A DNA stretch of 64,000 nt from Rotaria sordida (GCA_905250125.1 CAJNOL010000876.1:1-64000); one strand, 5' to 3'. Positions 38,531-50,962 are shown, counted from the stretch's first letter. Numbers and translations are program-made. The notes: a model not told the origin generated them from the sequence alone.

Positions 38531-39434
38531 TTAAACAGCATGAAATCTAGATTTTATTATGTTAGTTTTTTACAACTGAGATGTCATTCACAGTTTGTTT
38601 GGCTTTTTGACTAATTTCTGATATTTCTGAAAGCATTTTCGAAACTAGAATAATATGAATACATATTTGTCATACTAATTTTTTTATAAATTTATCTTAA
38701 TTGTGGTACATGTAAAAGATACTCATTTACCGATTAAATTGTGATATACACGAGTAATTGTATTGTTTGTTTCGAGTAAAATGATATAATTTTCTTGTTT
38801 TTTTAACATTAAATATAATATAAAGAAAAATTATATTCAAACCTTTTTAAATACCAATGAATGAAATTCAAATAGTACTGTAAAGAGAAATTGTCCTTAA
38901 ATATTGAGTATCCTTTGACCTGATGATGTAGTATGTCTGGGTTAAAGATTTAACATATGTTTCGGTAAAAGAAAAATTAATCGATTCTCTTATGTTCTAT
39001 GAATCACGAAAAGAATTGTTTCTTTTTACATATACATGCAATAAAAATTTTCTTTTTTTTTCTCTTCATATTCAAATCATACTCTATATGAAAAACTAAT
39101 TTTTTTTTCTTAATGTTCTCCCATTTCGTTTAGTATAACTGTAAAATAAATTTTATCTTTATTACCATTAATAAATATAAACGATATATATCAACCACAT
39201 TATTGACTTATATATATATATATGTCTTTGTTTTTTGATAATCAGCTAAATCCTTTTTTTTACCATACACTTATTATAACCATCTTTTATGGTCTTTTAT
39301 ATTTGCATAATCTTGAATCCTAGATAATCTTATTTTATAAAGAAATATAAAAAGGGTGTGCACTTCTTATTCAGCATCTTTCTGTTCGTATCGTTATATA
39401 AGTCACATATACAGTCTTAATTCAAAACTTTTCA
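38531..39434. other. Intergenic DNA upstream of FABP gene 1
   Basis: A TA-rich run lies at 39212-39223 and a TATAAAAAG-like stretch at about 39345-39355, roughly 85 bp before the FABP start codon, which could be a core promoter element. Otherwise nothing recognised. Confidence 0.4.
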
Positions 39435-40034
39435 ATGGCTAGCAGTGGTGTTGATGCGCTCAAAGGTACATGGGACTATGTATGTATGAGACATTTTGTA
39501 TTGTTGTTTTAATTTAATATGTTAATTTTTCTAAAAATAGGTTGATAGCGAAAATTTTGATGATTATATGAAAGAGCTTGGTGTTGGAATGGCAGCACGC
39601 TTGGCAGCGAAAGGAATGAAACCGCGTCTTGTTATTAATGAAAACGGTGGCAAATGGACAGTACGATCGGAAAGTTCACTGAAAACAACATCATACGATT
39701 TTACACCAGGTGCTGAATTTGATGAAACAACACCTGATGGACGAGAAGTTAAAGTATAGTTATACATTTATATTACTTCCGATTGTTATTTCTTTATTTT
39801 TTGTTTTTTGGTATAGTCGACCATTAAGTTCGAAGGTAATCGATGGGTTCATACAACAACCGATAAAAATGGAACAAAATCTAAGGTCACACGTTATATC
39901 GATGATAAAGGTCAACAAATGATTGTAAGACACTTTTCATATTCTCTCTTTTTCTATTTTAATGAAATATGTTTTTATGATAGGAAATGGAATGTGGTTC
40001 AGTGAAAGCTCGTCGTTGGTATAAACGCGCCTAA
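39435..40034 (+). CDS. Fatty acid-binding protein, copy 1
   Basis: Small cytosolic lipid carrier of the FABP/CRABP (calycin) family. Four exons, 39435-39479, 39541-39753, 39817-39924 and 39984-40034, give 138 residues; the family usually has about 132. Diagnostic segments: GTWDYVDSENFDDYMKELGV (helix-turn-helix lid), GGKWTVRSESSLKTTSYDF, EFDETTPDGREVKSTI, and the C-terminal ARRWYKRA with the Arg-x-Tyr type carboxylate-binding pair. The four-exon structure is the standard FABP gene layout. A tandem paralogue lies at 43475. Confidence 0.95.
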
Positions 40035-41129
40035 TAAAGGGCTTTCCATACAAATCAGAACTGTTGTGATTAAATATCAGTTTCGTTTCTAAATGAATTC
40101 CATAATTTTGATTATAATGTTAAAAACACTTCCCGTTTTATAGAGAGAAAAACTTTTCATTTTTTATTTGATTAGAAAATAAAATTTTTTAAACAGGCCA
40201 TTCTTAAACTATGTTGTATTTTACAAGACACAATTCATTGGTATATTTTCAAATTCTTCTGTTCTATACGAAGAAAATGTTGTATATTGTTTATAAACGC
40301 ATGGATTTAGAATGAAAAGAAGAGAAACTCTTTTTGAACTTTAATTATTATTTGTTAGAAACTTGTATTGAATAATTACAAAATAGCAAAGAAATCGTTT
40401 GAAATTAGTTTCTGTTTTGATTGTTCAAAAAACAAGTGAACTATCTGCTCCTAGCGTTTGAATGTTGTTGTGTGGGTGTAGAAGTCTGCTCTAAACTGAT
40501 ATCAACATTCTATAACTATTCACATCCTATTCAGAAAACTATAGAAGCAAAAGATGTCGTATGAAATGCAGAAGATGTAAAAAAAACGTTCTCAGTGACA
40601 ATTTGATTATTAAATATAGATGAGACCTTGCATATTTTTGTTGTCACAAGATACAAGTGCCTGCCCCTTTTCTATTTTTCATAATCTCCTGATAAAATTC
40701 ATTTGCAATTCTTATCCTATAATGAGATCAGAAATGTATATACAATAGAACATGCAAAATTGTATGCAAATATTGAATATTTTTACACTGTATCTTCCAC
40801 ATTCTTATGTCTGAAAGATTTCATTAATTGTTTTTCTTTACTTGATGGACGTTTCAATCAAATTCATACATTATTTCATGTTAATTTTTTTTTTCGCATT
40901 TTTTCTTCACATCTAACAATCAATAATAAGGTAGCTTATTTTTAATATCTTATTCAACTGAATGAATAAATAATATTCTATTTCCCAGAGAAATTAACTC
41001 AAGTTCAAATGTGTTTCGTTGTTTTATGATTCAGATACACATATTTATGATGAATTAATCGTACTATTTTTATAACGAATGTCGAAATTAGAAAAATTTG
41101 ATTTGTATCTTATTGTTTGTGATTAAAAA

Positions 41130-41830
41130 AAACATTTGTTGATGGTAATAAGTTGAAAACAAATATTATGAATTATATGATACAGTTAAATAAATTTTCA
41201 TTTCATATTCATTCATCGAGTTATTTTGATTTATCATCAGATGAAGATATTTAATATATGTTCAGAGATTTTAAAGATAATTAAATTATTTCGTGTGTGG
41301 ATTATTTCCAAGAAAACTAATATAGTTAATGTCATATATACCCATATCTATATAAATTGAAATATTACAAAAATATAGCAAATAATTTTCTATGCGAATT
41401 ATTAAAATATGTTCGTGAATATCTTTGTTTGATGAATGTCTTTTTGAACATGTATTTTCTCTTTGAATTACTCAATCATTTCTATTGTTGAAAGAATGAA
41501 TTGTAATTAATCAACAACGACAGAATAATTAAACGATGTAGAAAATCAAATTCAAGATTTATAAATCATTGAATATTTTCATTTTACTGATCTTGATCTT
41601 CATGAGACTCATGATGATTATATTGAGCAATTTTTATTTGATGTCAATAGGTTCTTACCAAACGATGTTTATCTTCATTTCGATTATCAATCATTGAAAA
41701 ATAATAGCACAAAATTTTAAAAGAGATACGATATGGATTAGTTATTCAAAAATTCAATTATCTCTATAGAAATAATATTTATCGATTTCGAAAATATTTT
41801 CAAGACTATTTTCTTGATACAGATGTAGTT
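41130..41830 (+). pseudogene. F-box-like protein pseudogene
   Basis: The plus strand encodes broken stretches: LNKFSFHIHSSSYFDLSSDEDI, MFRDFKDN, ISCVDYFQEN, a KYVREYLCL-type segment, and HETHDDYIEQFLFDVNRFLP followed by NDVYLHFDYQSLKN, with stops and frame changes between them. This resembles the C-terminal half of a lineage-expanded F-box-like family that I recall from bdelloid genomes. No F-box itself was found. It sits between two FABP genes. Confidence 0.55.
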
Positions 41831-42374
41831 AAATTTTGATTGTTATGAATGTTACTCGGTGTCATATGACATTAAATACGGTTTTTTAAATCGAAAAAAC
41901 GAAGAGACGATTGAAAAGTTGCGAAAACAAATATGTTAGAGCAATCCTTACTAGATGAAAACATTGAATAACTGCTTTATTAATACAGAAATATGTTAAA
42001 CACAACGAATTTTTAAATTATTTATACATTTTTATAGTTTTCATTTTTTCAGTTAAATGAGAGAATATATAATAGACTTGATATTTTAAGTTGTGCCTAT
42101 GACGGTTTGTATGATAAGGGAGCAAATTTTTTATAGTGAAAAAAAACTTTTATAAATATGATTTGTACATAACAGTCTATATAACTTCTAATTATTATTT
42201 AATATTTCAGTGTAGAGGAAAGAAAATGTCGAAAACTGCGAGCAACAAATATTTCGTTGTAACTAGAACAACAATTTTGATGGGCGATTGTGGCAAAGAA
42301 TTAAGTCTAGTTCAACTCCGATAGGTACTTTAAAAGTCAAATCAATCTTAGTCTTTTTACAAAAGGATAGAGTT

Positions 42375-42605
42375 CAGTGATTCTAAAAAACTGGAATCAA
42401 CTTTTAAAAATTTGTTAGAACCAGAATAGTTAAATCATCAGATGGATACAAAAAATTCTTACATCTATGTTGAGAAATCTTCATTTATTCATTTGTGAGA
42501 TCAAACAGTGAAGATTTCTCAAAATATATTTAAAATTTTTGTATCTATCCGATGATTTAACAATTTCAGTTCCACATGATATTTTGGAAACCGTATTGGA
42601 ATCTT
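42375..42605. repeat. About 230-bp palindromic MITE
   Basis: TAGTTAAATCATCAGATGG...TTGAGAAATCTTCA at the left is inverted at the right (TGAAGATTTCTCAA...CCGATGATTTAACAA). Outer parts are weaker (CTGGAATCAACTTTT against the complement of GGTATTGGAATC-like sequence). No target duplication was identified. Confidence 0.75.
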
Positions 42606-42898
42606 TAGGGTGTGAGTGATTAGAAAATCCACAGCACTCATCCCATAACCTAAGGTTCTATAGTTTGATTATGTTTAATAGTTAGGATAATGTCTGTTTT
42701 CATCAAATATATCATTAAGTTTTTTATAGGTTAACTATATTTATAAAGTGATTTCTGAATGCTCTGTTTTTCAGAATTAGAAGCCATGCTTTGTACGTTT
42801 ACGACATATTCGCATTTCGTACAATGTTTCTAGTGAAATTCTCTAATTTAGTACAAAATCTGTTATTTTTTCATTATAAATTTTGACAACAAGCAGAC

Positions 42899-42905
<7 letters not shown>

Positions 42906-42934
<29 letters not shown>
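42906..42934. repeat. (TA)n microsatellite
   Basis: About fourteen TA units in the interval between the two FABP genes. Confidence 0.9.
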
Positions 42935-42939
<5 letters not shown>

Positions 42940-43474
42940 GGCACAACTTGTTTATTGTTTTTTATATGACAAAAAAGACAAGAGTCTGTTTTTGTTCTTG
43001 TAATAACTTTTTTCTTTGGTGTCATAAATAAACTGACATGAAAAACTCAAGTACCAATTTAATAATATCTTCTTATAGATTGTTTCTCTTATGTCACATA
43101 AGGAAACATGGCTTCGAAAACTTAGTCCGTCGAAGTTGTCGCTTAACAATCCGTTCTTATTTTTTCTTCTTTCTTTTATCCTGACAGCGACGACTATCTT
43201 CGTCGAGTCTACGAATGTATGTGAATACTCATGAGTATTTGTCGTCATTTTTTTTAACCAATTACAAAACGCAGCTCTTTCTGGTTTTTTATTCTTCATC
43301 TATCTCATTATCTTTTTGTTTTCTTTTTCTAGCACGTCTTTCTTATTGGAATGATCTTAAGCTTTTGAAAATTATTTTTTTCTAGTAAAATGTTATAAGA
43401 TTATTGATAAATTTTCATTTAAATTCTTTTTTTTTATAAAGGTCATCATTGTTCATAATTGAATAAATATCGTT

Positions 43475-44087
43475 ATGGCTAATAGTGGTATTGAGGCACT
43501 CAAAGGTAGCTGGGATCATGTACGTATGAGATATTTTGTATCTTATTAATTTAACATAGCATTTTTCTTGAACAAATAGGTTGATGATGAAAATTTCGAT
43601 GAATTTATGAAAGAACTTGGTGTCGGATGGGCAATGCGTATGGCAGCTAAAGCAGTGAAACCTCGTCTTATTATTAGTCAAAATGATGGTAAATGGAATA
43701 TAAAATCAGAAAGCACATTCAAAACTGTCGCCTATGATTTTACACCTGGTGTTGAATTCAATGAAACAACACCTGATGGACGTGAAGTTACAGTATGTAT
43801 AGTTTCTTTTTTTTCACAGAGATTCTGCGTTTTGCATTGATTTCTTTGTTTTATTTTTTAAAGACAAATATCACTTTTGAAGATAATAAATGGGTGAGTA
43901 CAACAATTGATAAAAATGGTAAAAAATCTGTGGTTACACGTTATGTTGATGATAGTGGTCAACAAATGATTGTAAGTCACTTTCTTTTATATGTATTTGT
44001 TTTTAATCTTATGTATGTTGTCTCTGATAATAGAAAATGGAATGTGGTCCAGTAAAAGCTCGACGTTGGTATAAACGTGTTCAATAA
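43475..44087 (+). CDS. Fatty acid-binding protein, copy 2
   Basis: Exons 43475-43519, 43580-43792, 43864-43971 and 44034-44087 give 139 residues. The exon lengths are 45, 213, 108 and 54, identical to copy 1 except for the last exon. The sequence runs MANSGIEALKGSWDHV, DDENFDEFMKELGVGWAMRM, ARRWYKRVQ. Clear tandem paralogue of 39435-40034, about 4 kb downstream. Both copies look intact and conserve DFTPGxEFxETTPDGREV, so both are probably expressed. Confidence 0.95.
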
Positions 44088-44230
44088 ATACATAAAATTA
44101 TAAATTTCAACAACGATACGAACTAGATTTTTCTTAAATGTTAGTTATGTATATATATGATTTGTGTTAGTGAAGAAAACATCTAAAAGAAATTTTCAAA
44201 TATTTTATCAATAATTTCTTCTGAATGTCT

Positions 44231-44361
44231 ATCCTTTACCCTAAATCTGGTACCCAGAATGCATCCCTAAATCGAATCCACATTTGTGGATAATAAAACG
44301 AAAATTAATCCAGATTAGGGATTTTGATTTAGGGATTTTCTAATTTAGGGATTTTTTATCA
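44231..44361. repeat. CCCTAAATC-motif foldback
   Basis: ACCCTAAATCTGG and TCCCTAAATCGAATCC are followed by GATTAGGGATTTTGATTTAGG and ATTTAGGGATTTT, which are inverted copies of the same motif. About 130 bp in all; probably a miniature element. Ends not resolved. Confidence 0.55.
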
Positions 44362-44863
44362 ATTGATGACGGACTTCACTCTTTGATAACGAACTGGTGA
44401 CCAGTTATTTTTTACAATATCTGGAACTGGTCACCAGTTCTTTAGCAAAAATTAAAATCATTAAATATCTACTATTATTAATCTTGGCTTATTAAATATG
44501 TTTTTCGACAGAATAACTGACTAATGAAGGTAGTTTTAATACAATTATCACTCCTACAACAGATACTTATTGCAAGTTAAGTGACAATCACCAACTGCTC
44601 TAATATATGTATCATAAACTGTACGCGTATAAAACTACTATCAAGCTTACAAATTCTTTCTACATTCAACATTCGTGAAAACACTATTAAATGCTATTTT
44701 CTGCATAACCTTTTTTTACATATCAAACCAATAAAATTCGAATTTTTTCGCAGCCATTAATAACATCCTAGTATTATCATCAGCTCAATATGTGTTACAA
44801 ACAAAAAGCGCAATAAAAAACTTATCCACATGTCACGCGTCGTTTTAGTGAATTCCGGTCACC

Positions 44864-45400
44864 AGATTCAAAACATAATGCATAGAGCCAGAATCGTAAC
44901 AGATTCATTTTATTTAATCGGTCTCATTCAGTTCAATGCATTATAAACTTGTGTGGTTGAATCACACAAAAATGAATCCAGTTACCAGATTCTTAGATAG
45001 CAGTTTTCCGCTTATTATTTGAATATCACTATAATACAACCGATCACCAGATTCTATGATAGCTATTTACAGCAGTTATTAGTTCGAAATCAATGTGATA
45101 GAACTGGTCACTAGATTCTATGATAGCTATTTACAGCAGTTATTAGTTTGATATCAATGTGATAGAACTGGTCACCAGATTCTATGATAACTATTTACAG
45201 CAGTTATTAGTTTGATAATATCGATGTGATAGAACTGGTCACCAGATTGGATAATAGCTGTTTAGTGGAGTTATCAGTCCGATATCAACATGATAAAACT
45301 GGTCTCCAGATTCTATGATAGCTATTTACAGCAGTGATTAGTTTGATATCAATGTGATAGAACTGGTCACCAGATTGTACGATAACCGCTTAGATATGTT
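44864..45400. repeat. 64-bp minisatellite with GGTCACCAGATT core
   Basis: Copies begin near 44974, 45037, 45101, 45165, 45232, 45296 and 45360, at a spacing of 64 bp (67 once); a looser copy lies at about 44867. Consensus parts: GAACTGGTCACCAGATTCTA, TGATAGCTATTTACAGCAGT, TATTAGTTTGATATCAATGT. Inverted or related cores (ACTGGTGACCAGTT, ACTGGTCACCAGTT) occur earlier at about 44390-44440, and ATCACCAGATTCTAT recurs at about 57262. Confidence 0.85.
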
Positions 45401-45407
45401 ACCACTT

Positions 45408-45849
45408 GAAATAAACTTGGCACTTTCGGAAATAGCCATTTCTATAAAAAAGAAATACCATAAAAAATGAGTAGTATTTCGAAATTTTGGTTACTGAAAG
45501 TCAAATTTCAAGAAAAACAAATATGATATTCGAAGTCAGCATGCAAAAATACACTAGAAATTCTAGTTTTCATTGTAAATTATTTTCATCGAAATTTTGA
45601 CCTGTAAGGGATTATCAGTCAAAATTTTAGGAATAGAAGGCTGAGGGGAAGTAGGGTAAAAATTTTGGATGAAAATAATTTACAATGAAAACTAGAATTT
45701 CTAGTGTATTTTTTGCATGCTGATTCCGAATATCATATTTATTTATTTTTTTGAAAGCCGACTTTCAATAATCAAAATCTCGAAATACTACTCATTTTTA
45801 TGATATTTTTTATAGAAATGGCTCTTTCCGAAAGTGTCAAGTTTCTTTC
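45408..45849. repeat. 442-bp palindromic element directly after the minisatellite
   Basis: The arms 45408-45605 and 45655-45849 are inverted copies (AAACTTGGCACTTTCGGAAA against the complement of TTTCCGAAAGTGTCAAGTTT; ACACTAGAAATTCTAGTTTT against AAAACTAGAATTTCTAGTGT). The spacer is about 50 bp. Arm identity is high, suggesting a fairly young insertion. Confidence 0.88.
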
Positions 45850-46640
45850 TAATACAATAAATGTCCACAGTTTCATTTAGTGTTTTAGTATCCTCACATG
45901 GCCATCAACCAAAAAATAAATAAACGAAAACAAATCGAGCGCGGGAGACGGGGAGAGTATAGCCTATGAAAAAAGCGCCACTTCTTTTTTGAATGAATCT
46001 TATAGTAAGAAAAGAAGAAAAAAAAATGACGTAATGTATGTTTAGAGAAAAAAAAACAGATAGAAATGATTAAGTACATTCAATGAAACATAGTTAACAA
46101 TAGAAAAGAGAACGAAAACTGTTAACACTCTCTTAAATCAATTATAATTCATAAAAAATAGCATAATTTCTTCGCTTAAACATGACCAAATGACTGCAAA
46201 AAAAAGTTCTAAAATATTTCCTCATTTTGAAATAAACAACACCAAAAATAAAAATAGTTAATGTAAAGAAAAACATATGAAACACTATAAAACAGTAGTA
46301 AGATAATAAAATCTATATAAAATGGATCACAAACGAAGACGATTTCTATTTTTCAAAGTGCAGGAAAATAATCTCTTTAAAATTATTCTTTTCTAAATAT
46401 GATCTTCGATTCAAATTTGATAAAGATTTTTTACTGATTTGATCTGAAATTTTCATTGAAAGATTCTTTTCAAACGATTATAAGTAATATATTAATAGAT
46501 AAAATTATTCTCTTACTAGCGAGAGTCCATGCATACTGCACGAATGCTTTTTTTTCCTGTAAAATTTCACATCTATCCTTTAGCGTTGATTCGGTAATAG
46601 ACAATCAGACAGTTCGCATTATATATATACATATATATAT
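45850..46640. other. Gene-free AT-rich stretch
   Basis: No recognisable exon. It ends in a mixed (TA)n(GA)n microsatellite at about 46621-46649. Confidence 0.5.
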
Positions 46641-46654
46641 ATAGAGAGAGATCT

Positions 46655-46890
46655 CATAGTCTTATCCCTTGTAGCCTTATATTCTTGTGGTATTACTTGT
46701 TATAGTCTTATTCCTTTATTCCCTTATCTCTTATATCCCATGCAACATCATCTACTTATCCGCTATACTGTTATCTCCTTATACTCTTTTAGCTTTATCG
46801 CTTATGTCCCTGTAGCTTTAGCCTCTTATCCCCTTACCAGCTTATAGCCTCATATTCCTGTAGCCTTATCTCCTACCCGTTACAACCCTA
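46655..46890. repeat. Degenerate pyrimidine-rich array (CTTAT(C)CC-TTGTAGC)
   Basis: Short units such as CTTATCCCTTGTAGC, CTTATATTCTTG, CTTATCCCCTTACCAG and CTTATAGCC follow each other for about 235 bp with a loose period of 10-14 bp. It grades into the longer-period array at 46895. Confidence 0.65.
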
Positions 46891-46894
46891 TAGG

Positions 46895-47335
46895 CATTGA
46901 GGACCTATAAGTACCTACATATGATAGCTCTTGAGGACCTATGAGTACCCTCATATAATAACTCCTGTGGACCTATGAGAGTACCTCCATATAATACCCC
47001 ATGAGACCTATGAGCATCCCCATAATATAGACCTTGAGGACCTATGAGCATCCCCATAATATAGACCTTGAGGACCTATGAGTACCCCCAAGGGCAAAAA
47101 AAGTAGGGACTTCGGTCTTGAAGTCTCATGAAATCTTGAAATTTTTGTGAAGTCTCTGAAAGCCTCATGAAGTCTTCTGAAGTCCCATGAAGTCTTGTGA
47201 AATCTCTTGAAATCTTGAAGTCAGCTGTTTCCCCCTTGAGTACCCCAATAGGATAGCCTTTGAGGACCTATGGGTACCCCCATAATATAGCGCTTGAGGA
47301 CCTATGGGCACCCCAATATAATAGCCCTTGGCGTC
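46895..47335. repeat. About 36-bp minisatellite (TTGAGGACCTATGAGTACCC)
   Basis: About eight copies of TTGAGGACCTATGAGTACCC followed by CCATAATATAGCC lie at 46895-47088 and 47239-47335. They are split by a 150-bp inserted element whose target duplication is part of the unit. Confidence 0.85.
47089..47238. mobile_element. 150-bp hAT-type miniature element, GAAGTC motif
   Basis: It starts CAAGGGCAAA and ends TTTCCCCCTTG, an imperfect inverted pair. The 8-bp duplication AGTACCCC flanks it perfectly (47081-47088, 47239-47246); because this is also part of the host minisatellite unit, the duplication could alternatively be two array units. The interior is a reiteration of GAAGTCTCATGAAATCTTG-like units (GAAGTCTCTGAAAGC, TGAAGTCTTCTGAAGTCCCA). 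Confidence 0.7.
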
Positions 47336-47609
47336 CTCCCCTTATAGCCTTGTTTGACCTTTAATCTTTGACCTTTGATCCGGCACAGAGAAACACACAC
47401 ATAGATACACACTGAACATTATATACATATATAAATGTTTATTTATTTAGATTTGAATTGTTTCATTAAATGAATGTATTCTTTATCGAAATTAAATTGA
47501 ACAATAATTCAAAGTATTAGTTGACACTTGTGCTATGAAAATACATAAAATTTGATAATACAAAGTAAATCAAAATCAAAAACCATTGTTTTTTATGATT
47601 ATTGTCTAT

Positions 47610-47995
47610 GATTAATTTAGAACATTTATTCAATTTGCTTCATAAAATTTATATTCGTCAAATATTTAATCTATTTGAATTATTATTTTCTCAAATTGTT
47701 ATATCAGCTACATTACATACAAGTATTTCATTAACTGTTTATTTTGCTATTCAAGTTCAATATTAGAAAAGAAAAGAATTTTTTTTTTCTTTAATCGATA
47801 TTTAGTTTCAAGAATGATAAATCATAAAATAATTTTACAAACATATGAATGATCATCAACATTATAACGTGTTGAACGCCTTCGTTCATATATATATCTC
47901 ATGATGAAATACAAGACAATATGTTACATAATGAAAGAGATTTATTCGAAGAATATCATGATGCTTTACATCATTTAGTTCAACAACAAAATTAA
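47610..47995 (+). pseudogene. Unrecognised gene remnant
   Basis: Two host-like coding stretches: 47610-47766 (MINLEHLFNLLHKIYIRQIF, then a hydrophobic part and a stop) and about 47842-47995 (SHDEIQDNMLHNERDLFEEY, then HDALHHLVQQQN and TAA), with an intron-like acceptor (ATATTTAG) between them. The frames do not join cleanly. No family recognised. Confidence 0.35.
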
Positions 47996-47999
47996 ACTA

Positions 48000-49020
48000 A
48001 TAAAAAATAAAAATTTTCTTTCTTTTTTTTTTCACTAATTTATTTTTATCAATTATTTTTTGATTAACATGATAACAATGACCAGATATAAAATGTTAAA
48101 ATTTAACAATTTTTTTATGATTATTGATATCAATCATTTTTGGACACAATATTTTGATTATGAAATGAAGATATGAATAAAACAAATCAATATTATTTTT
48201 CATATTCGAAATTATTTTGATCTGATGGTTCAATTCAAACTATAATAATGTGTATCGTTTTATTCTTTTATTATTACAAATAATAATATAATAGTAATAA
48301 TCATTATAAACTAGTAAATGGAAATGAATCTTATCGATCAAAAACAACGCATTGTATCGAAAATAATATTGATAACTATGAATGTAAAATAATTAAATAT
48401 TGCTATATTTATTTTTTATTTTCATACATTTACCTGAAATAAATATTGATTAATATGCACAAATATAAATAAAAGATTTTCTTTGTATTTATTGGATTGT
48501 TTGTCTCTTTTTCATTCCTATGTTTATTTAATTGACATTAATTAATTTTGAGGAATGAAAAATATCAGATGAGATTCAAAAGATTTCAATAATTCTTTCT
48601 TATCAGGCTATATACGTTTTTAATACATATATCTCATAGGATAAGAGTAATTAGTTTTTAGAGTCAATAAAATCCTACTACAGCATTATTTGAATTCTTC
48701 CTTATAATGACTTGTAGAAATATATAATGATTCTATGTACAATGAATTTCATTAAAATACTTGCTAATTTATTTGTAGCTAAATGCAATTATATATACAT
48801 AAACATATGTAAAAACTGAAAATAAAGAACAAGGATATATATAAAGAAAGGAAAAAGATAACTGGAATGTAATAAAAAAAAAAAAGAAAACGAATAAATG
48901 TAAGAAAGCATTCTAACAAGGAATTCATATTCCTCATGTATGTGTACATCTTTCTTTTTCTCTTTTCTTCTTTCTTACGATCGGTCCATTTCACTCATTT
49001 TATAGGAATTCTGGATCTTC
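48000..49020. other. Gene-free AT-rich stretch
   Basis: Nothing recognisable beyond low-complexity A/T runs. Confidence 0.5.
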
Positions 49021-49024
49021 GGCA

Positions 49025-49345
49025 ATGAGACTTTTGCCAAATAGCACTTTCGCCAGTGACGAAAGTCCACTATACTTTCGTCAATAGACTTATTGGAATA
49101 TCGCCAATTGGCGAAAGTTCATTGTACTTTCGCCAATATCTCTCATAGAATTTCGCCACTTGTATTGTGAATTAAACTCACATATATCTTATACTAATAT
49201 TGTTTTGTGACGATTGGCAAAAGTTCACTATACTTTCGCCAATACATGCCCTGGAATTTGGACAATTGACTAAAGTACTAAAGTACACTGAACTTTTGCC
49301 AATATACTCTTGGACTTTCGCCATTAGCGAATGTTCTATTGATGA
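49025..49345. repeat. Array of inverted TTTCGCCAATA / TTGGCGAAAG motifs
   Basis: GCCAGTGACGAAAGT...ACTTTCGTC, ATTGGCGAAAGTTCATTGTA...CTTTCGCCAATA, ATTGGCAAAAGTTCACTATA...CTTTCGCCAATA and further decayed copies form four to five small hairpins in a row, each about 35-40 bp. This is not a simple head-to-tail repeat; each unit is itself palindromic. Confidence 0.75.
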
Positions 49346-49449
49346 AAATTTTTTTGACGAAGTTCTGGTAATCCATTTTATACATCTGAATCAATCTAAT
49401 ACGGACTATCACATAACACTTCATCAATCCATTCAATAATAAAATAAAT

Positions 49450-50225
49450 GTGAAAATCTCGGATTTATATCCGAGAGTTCTGTGTACTTCAAAAAGTGAA
49501 TGAGACAAATCGGTCACCCTAGAATGTCTGGATATAAAAATTTGCCTGGCAAACCTTTTCTATAAATCCTTGAATTCCATTGCCTACTGCACAACCAGTA
49601 GGACTTGGGAGCGTATACAACTCAGATTTGAACGCTTCACCTTCATTTACCCTAGGAAAGTCGTTTTTCCTATAACTTGATTTCTATTGGTTACTGTTCA
49701 ATCAATAGGATTTCAAGGCAAATGGAGCTCAGATTCGAGTTCTCCACCCCAAAAAACCTCGAACTATCATCTCTGTGATCGAAAGACTGCTCTAATTGTG
49801 GACCAGTTGGAGCGTAGACACAAACAAAACTAATGCCTGCTTAATTATCTTTGCAATAGATGAGTTAGCCTTCTTGTTTCTTTATGTTTTATATACCATT
49901 TTGTAGCTCGTGAAATTCTCTATCGAATGGTATATAATAGTTGAAGTTTTATTTGCTTATAATACTAAGAGTTTTTTACGAAAGTGAGGAGAGGTCGATT
50001 TTCCTATAGGAAGCCAAAGGGAAAAATGACTATTTTTTCAGTAACTCAGGAATGGCTCGGCCAATCATGCTCATCTTCGAACTCGACCGAGATATTGTTA
50101 AGACGGAACTGTGTAGAAAATTTCATCGCAATCGGACTCTCCTTTCAAAAGTTATCGGATAAACGGACGGACGGACGGCCGGACACACTGACCGATTTTA
50201 GTAGTGTACTCACTTTTTGAGTACA
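49450..50225. repeat. Probable non-autonomous transposon with (CGGA)n block
   Basis: The segment from about 49565 is imperfectly duplicated near 49675 (CTTGAATTCCATTG / CTTGATTTCTATTGG; CTCAGATT in both). Further on, TCCTTTCAAAAGTTATCGGA precedes ACGGACGGACGGACGGCCGG and a short inverted pair TGTACTCA/TGAGTACA. This resembles the end regions of dispersed elements in other animals, but no family is certain. Confidence 0.45.
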
Positions 50226-50962
50226 CAAAAACATTAATGAAAAAAAACAATAGACAAAGATTACTACTAACAAAATTTTTTATTCTATCTCTGTTCATTT
50301 ATGCACATCATCTTAAAATGTATTTCACGATAAAGGAAATTACATCATAAGAACCATATAAATATACAATTCATTCGTATGAACAATTCAAGTAAGCTAT
50401 CTAGTTTGACATTATTCTTTTCCCAACAAACTCTGAACAAATTTGACGAAAAAAAAAGAAAAGAAGGAAAAGATAAACTGCATGCATGTAGTATAGTCCA
50501 AAGGTCACTTTGGTGAAGAAAAAAAATGAATACCTCCATCATATTTTGCGAATGTAAGCTTATTGTTTTATCACTAATAATGAAACGCCCATAGATTGTA
50601 TTTATAAGACATTGACAAATACTGCTTTAAAATATCATCGTTGGCTTTAAAAAAGAACTGGAATCTTTCACAAGTTATGAAACAACAAAGTAATTGTTAC
50701 TTTGGTAAAAAAGTAAACTATACATCATTTTTTCTATTAATGTTCCATATTGTCGTTTGATGAGAATTTATATCAGAGACACATGTTTTTTTATTCATAG
50801 AATCCTGAAAATTTTCGATATAAATATTAAGAATTTATTGAAAAAACTTTGATATAATTTTCTTTTATAGCTCGAAACGTTATAGGTTTTGATTGAAGTT
50901 AACGATAATACTTTGAAGCAGTGTTTGTCAGCATTTCCCTGATTAACCCTTTAAGGCCCACC

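Noticed and set aside
39564-39767. Minus-strand open frame over FABP exon 2
   Set aside because: Antisense shadow of a conserved exon.
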